A stretch of 64,000 nucleotides of DNA. It comes from Rhizobium sp. CCGE 510. GTDB taxonomy: Bacteria > Pseudomonadota > Alphaproteobacteria > Rhizobiales > Rhizobiaceae. This document shows positions 23,515 through 32,801 of the stretch, in pieces. Position numbers and translations under genes: made by a program. The first letter of the stretch is position 1. The number at the start of each line of letters is the position of its first letter. The stretch covers positions 1 to 64,000 of the forward strand of contig NZ_AEYF01000002.1 of NCBI RefSeq assembly GCF_000292525.1, in the 5' to 3' direction. The notes below the pieces were generated by a model, which was not told the DNA's origin, did no database searches, and was given only the letters and a program-made list of their open reading frames with translations.

Positions 23515-23670
23515 TGCCATTCTCCTCGACAGGTTTCGACGAAGCCTTGTCGAGCGCTGCCTTGTGATTTCGACACCGGACCGGCACAAAAGATTTTTGC
23601 GCGCTGCTGTCGAAATGCGTGGAGCTCGGTCGTCCAGGGTTATTGAACACTCACAAGGAGGCTGTCTGCG

Positions 23671-24027
23671 ATGAAATATCTCTGTCAGGTCTGGTTCGGT
23701 GGCGGAGTACTCGACGCCATGACGAAAGAGGAGAAGACCGAACTCGACATCAATTCCTTTAACTATGACAGGGACCTCGCCGAAAGCGGCCATATGATCG
23801 TCGCCCAGGCGTTGCAGCCGCCGACATCGGCGGTGACCGTCCGGGTGCGGGACGGTGAGATGTCGGTCACGGACGGTCCCTTTGCCGAGACCAAGGAGGC
23901 GCTCGGCGGCTTTATATTGATCGAGGCCAAGGACCTCAACGAAGCGGTCCGCGTCGCAGCCGGTATCCCGCTCGCCAAGCTCGGTGCGATCGAGGTGCGG
24001 CCCATCCACGAATTCGGGGCTCAATGA
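23671..24027 (+). CDS. DGPF/YCII-related protein 1
   Basis: 118 residues, MKYLCQVWFGGG at the start and the family mark VTDGPFAETKEALGGFILIEA in the middle, ending AIEVRPIHEF. DGPF (YCII-related) proteins are small ferredoxin-like folds genetically tied to ECF42 sigma factors. AAGGAG before ATG at 23671. First of three related genes before the sigma factor, with gaps of 10, 2 and 9 bases, so one operon. Confidence 0.92.
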   Translation: MKYLCQVWFGGGVLDAMTKEEKTELDINSFNYDRDLAESGHMIVAQALQPPTSAVTVRVRDGEMSVTDGPFAETKEALGGFILIEAKDLNEAVRVAAGIPLAKLGAIEVRPIHEFGAQ

Positions 24028-24037
24028 GGAGGTACCA

Positions 24038-24397
24038 ATGAAGTTTCTATGCCAGATCTGGTTCGACACTGAGAAAAGCAAGCTGGTCCCTCAGACCGAG
24101 TGGGATGCGCTCACACAGGAGTGCATTGTCAGCGACAATCGCTGGCGCGAGAGCGGTCATCTGCTGGTGGCGCTCGCCTTGCATCAACCGTCAACGGCGA
24201 TCACGGTCCGCCTGCGCAACGGCGAGGCCTCCGCGACCGATGGCCCGTTTGCCGAAATCAAAGAGCACCTCGGTGGTTTCGTGCTTGTAGAAGCCGAGAA
24301 TATCGAGGAGGCGAAGACCATCGTGTCCAGTTTTCCGATCCTCAAATATTGCTCGATCGAAGTGCGCCCGACTTATGCCATCCAAGATGGGAAATAG
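24038..24397 (+). CDS. DGPF/YCII-related protein 2
   Basis: 119 residues. MKFLCQIWFDTEKSKLVPQT at the N-terminus, central ATDGPFAEIKEHLGGFVLVE, C-terminal CSIEVRPTYAI. It is clearly a paralogue of its upstream neighbour. GAGGAGG eight bases before ATG at 24038. Biochemical function of the family is unknown. Confidence 0.92.
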   Translation: MKFLCQIWFDTEKSKLVPQTEWDALTQECIVSDNRWRESGHLLVALALHQPSTAITVRLRNGEASATDGPFAEIKEHLGGFVLVEAENIEEAKTIVSSFPILKYCSIEVRPTYAIQDGK

Positions 24398-24399
24398 TC

Positions 24400-24759
24400 A
24401 TGCGCTACATCTGCCTGATCTATAACAGCGCCGACACCGACGGCACGCTGACATCTGAAGAGACCGATGACCTCATCAAAGCGCATTTCGCCTTCGACGA
24501 GGAACTGCGCCGCGACGGTGTGATGATCCATGCCGATGCCCTTGAAATGCCTGACAAGGCGAGCGTGCTGCGTGTTCGAGACAACACACTGTCGGCGACC
24601 GACGGTCCCTATGTCGAGACCAAGGAGCATCTGGCCGGCTTCTACGTTATCGAAGCGCCTGATATGGCGACGGCAAAAAAGATCGCCGGGCGGATACCTT
24701 CGGCGCGTTTCGGCGCGGTCGAACTCCGGCCCGTGCGGATGCTAACCCTGCCGGACTGA
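24400..24759 (+). CDS. DGPF/YCII-related protein 3
   Basis: 119 residues. MRYICLIYNSADTDGTLTSE at the start, central SATDGPYVETKEHLAGFYVI with Phe replaced by Tyr in the DGPF mark, C-terminal GAVELRPVRML. It is the most divergent of the three and the closest in form to single DGPF genes next to ECF42 factors elsewhere. Its ATG overlaps closely with the previous stop region (TAGTCATG), suggesting coupled translation. Confidence 0.92.
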   Translation: MRYICLIYNSADTDGTLTSEETDDLIKAHFAFDEELRRDGVMIHADALEMPDKASVLRVRDNTLSATDGPYVETKEHLAGFYVIEAPDMATAKKIAGRIPSARFGAVELRPVRMLTLPD

Positions 24760-24768
24760 GGTGCGCCG

Positions 24769-26010
24769 TTGGAAAGCGTGATCGAAGAGATTTATCGAAG
24801 CCAATCGCGCCGGGTGCTGGCGACGCTGATCCGCCTGCTCGGGGATTTCGACCGGGCTGAGGAAGCGCTGCACGACGCCTTCGCCGCGGCCGCCCGGACA
24901 TGGCCGGCCGACGGCATTCCCGGCAATCCCTTCGCCTGGCTTGTTTCCACGGGGCGCTTCAAAGCGATCGACACGATCCGGCGGCGAGCGCGCTTCGATG
25001 CGTCGCAGCATCACATCGAGGACAGCCTCTACACGCCTGAGGCAACTTACATCGGCGACATGGAACCAATCGAAGACGACATGCTGCGGCTGATCTTCAC
25101 CTGCTGCCATCCCGCCATCCCCTCCGATGCGCAGACGGCGATGGCGCTTCGGGAAATCTGCGGATTGACCACCGAGGAGATCGCCCATGCCTTCCTCGTC
25201 CCGGCGCCGACAATCGCCCAGCGTATCGTGCGCGCCAAGAACAGGATCCGGACGGCGAACATCCCCTATGAGGTGCCAGACCGCGAGGCGCTGCCTGAGC
25301 GGCTCGACCAGGTGCTGCACGTCATCTACCTAGTCTTCAACGAGGGCTATTCCGCCTCTTCCGGCGAGGACGTGGTCCGTGCCGACCTGACCGCGGAGGC
25401 GATACGTCTGGCGCGGCTGCTTCTGGCACTGCTGCCACATCCCGACGTCCGTGGCCTGCTGTCGCTGATGCTGCTGCAGGACTCCCGCCGCACCGCCCGC
25501 AGCAATGAGCAGGGGGCGCTGGTGCTGCTTGCCGATCAGGACCGTTCGCTCTGGGATCATGCGAAAATTACGGAAGGATTGTCGCTGCTTGCCGAAGCGA
25601 TGCGGGCGGCAGAAATCGGCACCTATACACTGCAGGCGGCGATCGCCGCCGAGCATGCCAGGGCAGCTGCTGCCGATGAGACCGACTGGCGGCGGATCGC
25701 CTTCTATTACGATCTGCTTCTGGCGGCCCAGCCCTCCCCGATCGTCGAGCTCAATCGCGCCGTGGCGATCGCGATGGCGGAAGGGCCGGCGAAGGGGCTG
25801 GATCTGATCGATGCCATTCTGGGACGCCAGGAACTGCGGGCCTATCATCTCGCCCATTCGGCGCGCGCCGATTTCCTGCGCCGTCTCGGCCGGAGACAAG
25901 AAGCGATCACGGCCTATGAAACGGCGCTGTCGCTCTGCGGGCAGGAGCCCGAGCAGGCATTCTTAAGAAAACGGATTTCAGAGCTTGCCGCGACGCCCGA
26001 GCGGCAGTGA
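24769..26010 (+). CDS. ECF sigma factor, ECF42 type
   Basis: 413 residues, long for an ECF factor. Region 2 is at about 5-75 (EEIYRSQSRRVLATLIRLLG and the RRRARFDASQ end) and region 4 at about 120-180 (EICGLTTEEIAHAFLVPAPT, the helix-turn-helix). A large C-terminal extension starts with YLVFNEGYSASSGEDVVRAD and ends in TPR-like helices (YHLAHSARADFLRRLGRRQE). This extension and linkage to DGPF genes define group ECF42; there is no anti-sigma gene, and the extension is thought to control activity. A TTG start at 24769 with GAGGTG upstream fits; GTG at 24778 is an alternative. The last 33 bases overlap the convergent flippase-like gene. Confidence 0.9.
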   Translation: MESVIEEIYRSQSRRVLATLIRLLGDFDRAEEALHDAFAAAARTWPADGIPGNPFAWLVSTGRFKAIDTIRRRARFDASQHHIEDSLYTPEATYIGDMEPIEDDMLRLIFTCCHPAIPSDAQTAMALREICGLTTEEIAHAFLVPAPTIAQRIVRAKNRIRTANIPYEVPDREALPERLDQVLHVIYLVFNEGYSASSGEDVVRADLTAEAIRLARLLLALLPHPDVRGLLSLMLLQDSRRTARSNEQGALVLLADQDRSLWDHAKITEGLSLLAEAMRAAEIGTYTLQAAIAAEHARAAAADETDWRRIAFYYDLLLAAQPSPIVELNRAVAIAMAEGPAKGLDLIDAILGRQELRAYHLAHSARADFLRRLGRRQEAITAYETALSLCGQEPEQAFLRKRISELAATPERQ

Positions 26011-26940
26011 GATCGCCGTGCCGGTGAGCGCTGAGACGATGATCAGCAGATGGGCATTGACGCTCGCCTGTGCCAGTGCGGCCAGGGCCATACGCTCGCT
26101 TGAAGCCCCGAGAGCAATGGCGCCGGCGGTGATGCCGGCCGGATAGGTGCCAACCCCGCCCGGCGCATGTACCGGCAGCACGGAGGAGAGTTCGCCGCCG
26201 AGCGCACCGCCGAAACTTGCCGCCATGGGCAGCACCCCCATCAGGCCGAGCGCCCAGGCCAGCACCATCACCTTCACCAGCCAGTTGACGATGGTCATCG
26301 CCCAGGCGCGCGCAAAAGAGATGGCATCGACCGGCAACCCGGTTTCGATCTCGGCGACGAATTTCTGCACCTTCTCCGGCAGGAGCTTGGCGGCGAGGCG
26401 CAGCAGTGGCTTGCGGGCGGCGAAAGCTGCGACAGGCAGCAGCAGAAAGACCGTCCAGAGCAACCAGGCAACAGCCGCATCGGCGGCGGCAACGGCGAAA
26501 CCGATGCCGGCGGCGGCGACAAGCGCGTGCAGGTCGAGCAGCCGCATGACGAACAGCGCCGAGGTTCCGCGCGTCAGCGGAATGCCGAACTCCGCGCGCA
26601 TCAGCAGCGGAAAGCTGGTCTCGCCGGTGCGGAAGGGCAGCATGATGTTCAACAGGTTGTGGATCTGCGTGACGCGGAATAGGACTGCGAACCGGCCGGC
26701 CGTCTCCTTCGGAAAATAATCATAGATGCGCCAGGTGCGCAGGAAATAGGTGCTCGTCAGGAGCACCAGCGCGCCGATCACCGGACCGGCGCCGACATCG
26801 GCCCACTGCCTGATAATAACAGGCCAACCCCAGAACCATTGGATGAAGAGCGCATAGGCCGCGACGATGACGACCGTCAGCACCGTCATGCGATTGCGCA
26901 TAAACCAGGATTGCCGGCTTTCAACGATCGAACTCTTCAT
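25978..26940 (-). CDS. Flippase-like / lysylphosphatidylglycerol-synthase-TM family protein
   Basis: 320-residue integral membrane protein with about eight hydrophobic segments (e.g. MTVLTVVIVAAYALFIQWFW; VIGALVLLTSTYFLRTW; LPVAAFAARKPLL). The FRTGETSFPLLMRAEFG and HAPGGVGTYPAGITAGA regions are characteristic of the UPF0104/LPG-synthase transmembrane family (also called AglD/flippase-like). It is divergent from, and adjacent to, the glycosyltransferase cluster, so it may help move the polyprenyl-phosphate sugar donor across the inner membrane; this is inference. ATG at 26940 with weak ribosome site. Confidence 0.85.
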   Translation of the reverse strand: MKSSIVESRQSWFMRNRMTVLTVVIVAAYALFIQWFWGWPVIIRQWADVGAGPVIGALVLLTSTYFLRTWRIYDYFPKETAGRFAVLFRVTQIHNLLNIMLPFRTGETSFPLLMRAEFGIPLTRGTSALFVMRLLDLHALVAAAGIGFAVAAADAAVAWLLWTVFLLLPVAAFAARKPLLRLAAKLLPEKVQKFVAEIETGLPVDAISFARAWAMTIVNWLVKVMVLAWALGLMGVLPMAASFGGALGGELSSVLPVHAPGGVGTYPAGITAGAIALGASSERMALAALAQASVNAHLLIIVSALTGTAISLPLGRRGKL

Positions 26941-26955
26941 GTAGTAGGCATTCCT

Positions 26956-27000
26956 TGCTTAGGTCGGCCGGGCTTGGGTCGACCAGCCTTGGGTCGGCAG
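26956..27000. repeat. Three tandem 15-bp units
   Basis: TGCTTAGGTCGGCCG, GGCTTGGGTCGACCA and GCCTTGGGTCGGCAG follow one another, with core CTT[AG]GGTCG. They begin 16 bases before the flippase-like gene's start, inside the divergent promoter region. Confidence 0.55.
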
Positions 27001-27147
27001 GGCCCGATCCCGTCGCCAGGCCTTTTAAGAGAAATGACGGTTGCGCACAACGGCGGAGTTGATGGGCGATGGCGGCGAACCCGCCCCGCCGACGATCCGA
27101 GCGCTGAGCGGTAAATCACACGCCTTGCCGGCTTGACGTGGAGATCG

Positions 27148-28641
27148 ATGTTGGAGCGGATTACCAAAAGCATTACGAGCGCAAGCATTTTCCTGGCAGT
27201 CTATTTCCTGCTCAATATCGCGCTTCGCATCGCCCTGCCGCATACGCTCGATCTCGACGAGGCGGAGCAATCCTTCTATTCACAATACCTGCTTGCCGGC
27301 TACGGCCCGCAGCCGCCGTTCTACAACTGGATCCAATATGCCATCGTTTCGGTGACCGGCATATCGATGTGGGTGCTCTCGGTGCCCAAGAATATCATTC
27401 TCTTCGGCTGCTATCTGTTCTATGGACTTGTTGCCCGCGAGGTGCTGAAGAACCGTTCGCTTGCAGCCGTCGCCATGCTGAGCCTGATTACGCTGCCGCA
27501 AGTGGGTCTGATGGCGCAGCGCGAATTGACCCATACCGTCGCCCTGCTGTTTGCGACCTCGCTTTTCCTCTTCGGTTTTTTCCGGACGCTGCGCCAGCCG
27601 ACGATGACAAGTTTCCTCATCATCGGCATCGCCACCGGCATCGGGCTGATCTCGAAATACAATTTCGCCATCCTGCCGGCTGCAGCGCTCATCGCCGTGC
27701 TGCCGGATCGGGAATGGCGCAGCCGCCTCATCGACTGGCGTTTGCTGCCGGCGATCGCAATCGCCGTTCTAATCGTACTGCCGCATGCGCTATGGCTGCC
27801 TGTCAATCTCCTCAGCGCCTCTGCGCCGACACTGGAGCGGATGACGGCCGAAGACCTTGCCCCCGCCGGCATCCCCCGCATCGGACAAGGACTATTATCT
27901 CTTCTCATCGCCGTTCTCGGCTTCGTTGCAATGCCGATCGTTCTCGTCGCAGCCGCCTTCCGGCGGGATTTCTTTCGTGCACTCTCCTCGTCCAGCCCGA
28001 TGATCCGGGTGATCGAGCGGATGATGATCGTCAGCCTGCTTGCGTTTGTCGGCATCGTCGTCTTCGCCGGCGCGAGCGATATCCACGAGCGCTGGCTCGA
28101 CCCCTGCCTGCTCGTTCTGCCGCTCTATCTGTTCCTGAAACTGGAAACCGCAGGTGTCGATCTTTCCGCCGGCCTTGCGCGCTTCCGGCCGGTGGTGCCG
28201 GTCTTTATGGTCGTCATCCTGTCGATCCTTCTCTTCCGGATCATCGGCATTCAATATATCGGCTCGTACACAAGAACCAACGTACCCTTTGCGGGCTACG
28301 TCGCCGAACTGACCGCGACCCGCAAGCCGGTTCTCATCGTGGCTGGAACCAAGTTCGTAGCAGGCAACCTGAAGCTTCAACTACCTGATGTTCCTGTAGT
28401 GATACCCTTCTTTCCGGGGCCCGGGGTTCCCGAATATGCGGCTGCGAAGGGGCCGGTGCTGGTTATCTGGCGCGGCGAGACCGCAGATGACCCGACGATT
28501 TCCCCCGGCTTCGCCAACGATCTCATGAGATCAGGCATTCATCTGCAGGAGTTGAACACGCTGACGCTGCCCTATCTCTTCGGTGACGGCAAACGCAGCT
28601 TCTCCATCGGGTATTCCTGGGTGGAGGGCGGCGCGAAATAG
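27148..28641 (+). CDS. GT-C (GT39/ArnT-like) glycosyltransferase, Rgt family (1 of 3)
   Basis: 497-residue membrane glycosyltransferase. The first outer loop has [20 protein letters not shown] then [12 protein letters not shown]: the DEAEQ acid pair after TM1 is the GT39 catalytic site. About ten further hydrophobic segments follow. It is paralogous to the genes at 29808 and 31308. The family uses a polyprenyl-phosphate sugar on the periplasmic side. With the GT2 gene next door, the set matches the RgtA/B/C galacturonosyltransferases of R. leguminosarum LPS core; which Rgt this is cannot be decided by eye (position suggests RgtC). ATG at 27148 with GGAG upstream; a TTG at 27133 is less likely. 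Confidence 0.88.
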   Translation: MLERITKSITSASIFLAVYFLLNIALRIALPHTLDLDEAEQSFYSQYLLAGYGPQPPFYNWIQYAIVSVTGISMWVLSVPKNIILFGCYLFYGLVAREVLKNRSLAAVAMLSLITLPQVGLMAQRELTHTVALLFATSLFLFGFFRTLRQPTMTSFLIIGIATGIGLISKYNFAILPAAALIAVLPDREWRSRLIDWRLLPAIAIAVLIVLPHALWLPVNLLSASAPTLERMTAEDLAPAGIPRIGQGLLSLLIAVLGFVAMPIVLVAAAFRRDFFRALSSSSPMIRVIERMMIVSLLAFVGIVVFAGASDIHERWLDPCLLVLPLYLFLKLETAGVDLSAGLARFRPVVPVFMVVILSILLFRIIGIQYIGSYTRTNVPFAGYVAELTATRKPVLIVAGTKFVAGNLKLQLPDVPVVIPFFPGPGVPEYAAAKGPVLVIWRGETADDPTISPGFANDLMRSGIHLQELNTLTLPYLFGDGKRSFSIGYSWVEGGAK

Positions 28642-28778
28642 CGTTTCGGCAGGTCAAGCGATTGCGGGGAAACCGGCATTGCCCGCTGGCAACCGGCAGA
28701 CAGTTCATGTACTAGCCTTCCGCAAGCGCGACGGCAGCAGTAAGATTGCTCGGCCGTCCGGCCTTTTGGAGATGAACG

Positions 28779-29795
28779 TTGCAGACAACCGTAGAGCCCA
28801 TTCGCGGTACGAATGATCCGGTACAATCGCTCGAGCTGTCGCTGGTCGTGCCGATTTTCAACGAAGAGGATAGCGTCGGTCCGCTCGTCGAGCGTGTCGT
28901 GGCTGCGATGGCAGCCTATCCCCATCACTGGGAGCTGATCCTCGTCGACGACGGCAGCACGGATGCGACGCTCGTCAACGCCCGCAAGTTCGTCGGACGC
29001 GACGGGCTGGTCCTCAGGATCGTCGAGCTGCAGCGCAATTTCGGCCAGACCGCTGCCATGCAGGCTGGTATCGACACCGCCCAGGGCCGGCTGATCGCAA
29101 CGATGGACGGCGACCTGCAGAACGATCCGAAGGACATTCCTGCGATGGTTGCCGAACTGGAACGGCGCGAACTCGACCTCCTTGTGGGATGGCGCAAGAA
29201 CCGCAAGGACGGTCTGTTCTTGCGCAAGATCCCCTCCTGGTGCGCCAACTACCTGATCGGTCGGATCACCGGCGTCAAGCTGCACGATTACGGCTGCAGC
29301 CTGAAGATTTACCGTGCCTCGATCATCAAGCAGGTGAAGCTGATGGGCGAAATGCACCGCTTCATCCCGGCCTGGGTGGCCGGCGTCGTCCCGAGCTCGC
29401 GCATCGGCGAGATGGCCGTCACCCACCATGCGCGCGAACACGGCGTTTCGAAATACGGTATCTCGCGCACCGTCCGCGTCATCCTCGACCTGCTGTCGGT
29501 GATGTTCTTCATGCGCTACAAGGCACGGCCCGGGCATTTCTTCGGCTCGCTGGGTCTTGGCCTCGGTGCGGTCGCCATGCTGATTCTCATCTATCTCGGC
29601 TTCGACAAGTTCATCATGGGTAACGATATCGGCACGCGCCCGATGCTGATGGTCGGCGTCGTGCTCTTGCTATCGTCGGTGCAGATGATCACAACCGGCA
29701 TCCTGGCGGAGATGATCGCGCGCACCTATTACCGGGATGATGCCTCTCCGAATTATATCGTGCGGCAGATCTTCGACGATCGAAACCAAGCCTAA
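28779..29795 (+). CDS. rgtE: GT2 polyprenyl-phosphate sugar (galacturonic acid) synthase, RgtE-like
   Basis: 338 residues. Cytoplasmic GT2 domain: LSLVVPIFNEEDSVGPLVER, LILVDDGSTDATL, IATMDGDLQNDP (DxD-like metal site) and HDYGCSLKIYR, as in ArnC/DPM synthases. Two C-terminal membrane segments follow (HFFGSLGLGLGAVAMLILIY; MLMVGVVLLLSSVQMITTGI). It would load a sugar, here probably galacturonic acid, onto dodecaprenyl phosphate for the flanking GT-C enzymes. TTG at 28779 follows GGAGATGAACG; no better ATG in frame. The RgtE assignment rests on family plus neighbours. Confidence 0.85.
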   Translation: MQTTVEPIRGTNDPVQSLELSLVVPIFNEEDSVGPLVERVVAAMAAYPHHWELILVDDGSTDATLVNARKFVGRDGLVLRIVELQRNFGQTAAMQAGIDTAQGRLIATMDGDLQNDPKDIPAMVAELERRELDLLVGWRKNRKDGLFLRKIPSWCANYLIGRITGVKLHDYGCSLKIYRASIIKQVKLMGEMHRFIPAWVAGVVPSSRIGEMAVTHHAREHGVSKYGISRTVRVILDLLSVMFFMRYKARPGHFFGSLGLGLGAVAMLILIYLGFDKFIMGNDIGTRPMLMVGVVLLLSSVQMITTGILAEMIARTYYRDDASPNYIVRQIFDDRNQA

Positions 29796-29807
29796 GCCGG
29801 CAGCACG

Positions 29808-31307
29808 ATGCTGGAGCGCGCGACGAGGAAGATCAAAACCGCCGGCCTGCTGCTTGTGGCCTATTTCGTGCTCAACATCGTGCTGCGCCTCGCGCTTCCG
29901 CATTCGCTGGAGCTCGACGAGGCCGAGCAATCCTTCTTCTCGCAATATCTGCTGGCGGGCTACGGCCCGCAGCCGCCCTTCTACAACTGGGTGCAATACG
30001 CCGTCGTTTCGGTGACGGGCATGTCGATCGGCGCGCTTGTTGTGCCGAAGAACATTCTGCTGTTCCTCTCCTATCTCTTCTATGGTCTTGCCGGGCGGCG
30101 CGCACTGAAGGACGAGGCGCTTGCCGCCATCGCCATGCTGGCGCTGGTCACCCTGCCCCAGGTCTCCTATATGGCGCAGCAGGATCTGACCCACACGACG
30201 GCGCTGCTCTTTGCCAGTTCGCTGTTTCTCTACGGCTTTTTCCGCACGCTCGACCGCCCGGATATCGGCAGCTATCTTCTGCTCGGGCTTGCCACAGGCA
30301 TCGGCCTGATCTCGAAATATAATTTCGCACTGATGCCAGCCGCCGCCTTGATCGCCATATTGCCGGATGCCGAATGGCGCCGCAGGGCGCTCGACCGGCG
30401 CTTGCTGGCGGCGATCGCTGTCGCGCTTGTCATCGTCCTGCCCCATGCGATCTGGCTGCGGGACAATCTCGCATTCGCATCCTCGGATACTCTGGTCAAG
30501 ATGGCCGCCGGCAACGAACCCGCCGGCATGGTGCGAATCGGCAAGGGCCTCATCGCCTTTGTCGTCGCCATCATTGCCTTTGCGGCGCTGCCGGTCGCCA
30601 TTTTCGCCGCCACTTTCCGCATGGATTTCGTCCGTGCCCTTTCGGCCGGCAACCGCTGGACTGGGATGATGGAGCGGATGATGCTCGCAAGCCTTGCCGG
30701 CATCGTTCTCATCGTGCTCTTCACCGGCTCCACCACCGTGCGTGAGCGCTGGCTCGACCCGTTCCTGCTGGTGTTGCCGATCTATTTTCTGGCGAAAATG
30801 CAGGCTGGCGGCATCGACCTTTCCGCCGGGCTGCGCCGCCTCCGGCCAGTGCTGCCGATACTGATGGCCTGTGTGCTGGTCGCACTCGGCTTGCGTGTCG
30901 TCGGCGCCGGGCTGATCGGTGTCTACAGCCGGCCGAACGTGCCGATGGCCGGGCTTTCCCGCGAAATGACGCGGCAGGAGAAACCGGCGCTGGTGATCGC
31001 CTCCGACACCTACGTCGGCGGAAACATGCGGCTGCAATTTCCGGATGTGCCCGTGGTGATCCCTGATTTCCCGGCACCGGGCATCGCGGCCTATGCCGAG
31101 GCGAAGGGGCCGGTGCTGGTCGTCTGGCGCGGCAAGAAGACGGCGACCGCCGCCGATGCGGTGATGCCGGAACGGTTTTCATCGGCGCTGACGGCGGCTG
31201 GCATCACGCCGCAGGAGATCGGCTCGCTGTCGCTTCCCTATTATTTTGGCCGCCAGGGCAACAATTTCGCGCTCGGTTACGCCTGGGTTCAGCCGGGGGC
31301 CAGATAG
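29808..31307 (+). CDS. GT-C (GT39/ArnT-like) glycosyltransferase, Rgt family (2 of 3)
   Basis: 499 residues, very close to the first copy: [20 protein letters not shown] then [38 protein letters not shown] and [20 protein letters not shown]. Multi-pass inner-membrane enzyme with its acidic active site in the first periplasmic loop. It starts 12 bases after the GT2 gene and its stop touches the ATG of the third copy, so the three are one transcription unit. Likely an LPS-core galacturonosyltransferase (RgtA or RgtB). Confidence 0.88.
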   Translation: MLERATRKIKTAGLLLVAYFVLNIVLRLALPHSLELDEAEQSFFSQYLLAGYGPQPPFYNWVQYAVVSVTGMSIGALVVPKNILLFLSYLFYGLAGRRALKDEALAAIAMLALVTLPQVSYMAQQDLTHTTALLFASSLFLYGFFRTLDRPDIGSYLLLGLATGIGLISKYNFALMPAAALIAILPDAEWRRRALDRRLLAAIAVALVIVLPHAIWLRDNLAFASSDTLVKMAAGNEPAGMVRIGKGLIAFVVAIIAFAALPVAIFAATFRMDFVRALSAGNRWTGMMERMMLASLAGIVLIVLFTGSTTVRERWLDPFLLVLPIYFLAKMQAGGIDLSAGLRRLRPVLPILMACVLVALGLRVVGAGLIGVYSRPNVPMAGLSREMTRQEKPALVIASDTYVGGNMRLQFPDVPVVIPDFPAPGIAAYAEAKGPVLVVWRGKKTATAADAVMPERFSSALTAAGITPQEIGSLSLPYYFGRQGNNFALGYAWVQPGAR

Positions 31308-32795
31308 ATGAGCGAGACCAACAACCGCGACATCCGGTGGATTTTCGTCCTGCTGGCCGCTTATTTCGTGGTTCAGATCGGCGTGCGGCTGGCAACCTCG
31401 CATTCGCTCGATCTCGACGAAGCCGAACAGGCCTTCCGCTCGCAATGGCTTGCCGCCGGCTACGGCCCGCAGCCGCCCTTCTACAACTGGCTGCAGTACA
31501 CCGTCTTCCAATTTACAGGCGTCTCACTCGCCGCACTTTCGGTGGTGAAGAACCTTCTGCTGTTCATGTCCTACCTGCTCTACGGCCTGACCGCGCGTCT
31601 TCTGCTGCGCGACAAGGCGCTGGTGGCGATGGCGACGCTCGGGATGCTGACGATCCCGCAAATGGCTTTCGAGATGCAGCGCGACCTCACGCATACGGTC
31701 GCCGTATTTTTCTCGGCCAGCATCTTCTTTTACGGCTTCATCCGCAGCCTGAAGCAGCCGAGCCTTGCCTCCTATCTGATCGCCGGCATCGGCATCGGTT
31801 TTGGCCTGCTTGCCAAATATAATTTTGCGATCCTTCCGGCGGCAGCGCTGATTGCCGCGCTGGCGGATGCGCGTCTGCGGCCACGGATCTTCGACCGGCG
31901 GCTGGTGGTGACGGCTGGTGTAGCGCTGATCATCGTCCTGCCGCATCTCTTCTGGCTGAAGGACAATCTCGATTTCGCCACCGCACGCACCCTGGAGAAG
32001 ATGACGGCGAGCGGCCATGCGAGTTACCTCGCGCAGGTGACCATGGGTGTCAGCTCGCTCGCTCTCGCCACCATCAGCTTTGCCGGATTGACGGTCGCGG
32101 TCTTCGCCATCGTCTTCGGCAAGAGCCTTCGTCCGGCACTCACTACGGGCTCGCAATGGTCGCGGCTCATCGAGCGGATGATGCTTGTCTTCCTCGCCGG
32201 CATTCTGTTTCTGATCGTTTTCGGCGGCGCGGCCGGTATCAAGGATCGCTGGCTGGTGCCGATGCTCTTCATCCTGCCGCTCTATTTCTGCCTGAAGATC
32301 GAGGCCGCGGGCGTCCTGACAGGCATAGCGTTCCGGCGTTTCATGGTCGTCGTCGCCATCATCATGATCGGCGTTCCGGCCGCCCTTTACGGCAGCGTCG
32401 CCGCCGCACGCTTCACCGGTCATTACGAACGATTGAACAGGCCCTATGCCCCGATGCTGGAACGCTTGCGCACACAGGCAGAGCCGGCGGCAATCCTTGC
32501 CGGAGACAGCCTGCTTGCCGGCAATCTCAGGCAGGATATCCCCGGCGTGCCGGTTCTCTCCGTCGACTATCCCGGCTTCCACCCCGATATTACCGGCCGG
32601 CGACCGGTTCTCCTCGTCTGGCTGATACCGCCGAAAGGGGGAAGCGAAGCGCTCCCGCCGGCCATGGCTCAATGGCTGCAGGCCAATCTCGGCGCATCCG
32701 CGCCTGAGGGATTGGTGATCGACGTGCCCTATTTCTACGGGCGCGGCGACGATCGCTACCGTTTCGGCTATGCTTGGGTCGACCAACCAGGCTGA
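31308..32795 (+). CDS. GT-C (GT39/ArnT-like) glycosyltransferase, Rgt family (3 of 3)
   Basis: 495 residues, the most divergent of the three: [20 protein letters not shown] then [18 protein letters not shown], and [20 protein letters not shown]. Same architecture and active-site acids as its paralogues. ATG at 31308 follows the preceding TAG with no gap, implying translational coupling. Its acceptor probably differs from that of the second copy (one GalA to the outer Kdo and another to mannose in the Rgt literature), but sequence alone does not say which. Confidence 0.87.
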   Translation: MSETNNRDIRWIFVLLAAYFVVQIGVRLATSHSLDLDEAEQAFRSQWLAAGYGPQPPFYNWLQYTVFQFTGVSLAALSVVKNLLLFMSYLLYGLTARLLLRDKALVAMATLGMLTIPQMAFEMQRDLTHTVAVFFSASIFFYGFIRSLKQPSLASYLIAGIGIGFGLLAKYNFAILPAAALIAALADARLRPRIFDRRLVVTAGVALIIVLPHLFWLKDNLDFATARTLEKMTASGHASYLAQVTMGVSSLALATISFAGLTVAVFAIVFGKSLRPALTTGSQWSRLIERMMLVFLAGILFLIVFGGAAGIKDRWLVPMLFILPLYFCLKIEAAGVLTGIAFRRFMVVVAIIMIGVPAALYGSVAAARFTGHYERLNRPYAPMLERLRTQAEPAAILAGDSLLAGNLRQDIPGVPVLSVDYPGFHPDITGRRPVLLVWLIPPKGGSEALPPAMAQWLQANLGASAPEGLVIDVPYFYGRGDDRYRFGYAWVDQPG

Positions 32796-32801
32796 GCGAA
32801 T

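Noticed and set aside
26956..27000. Tandem repeat as a possible CRISPR fragment
   Set aside because: Units are 15 bp, directly adjacent and imperfect, with no spacers and no cas genes.
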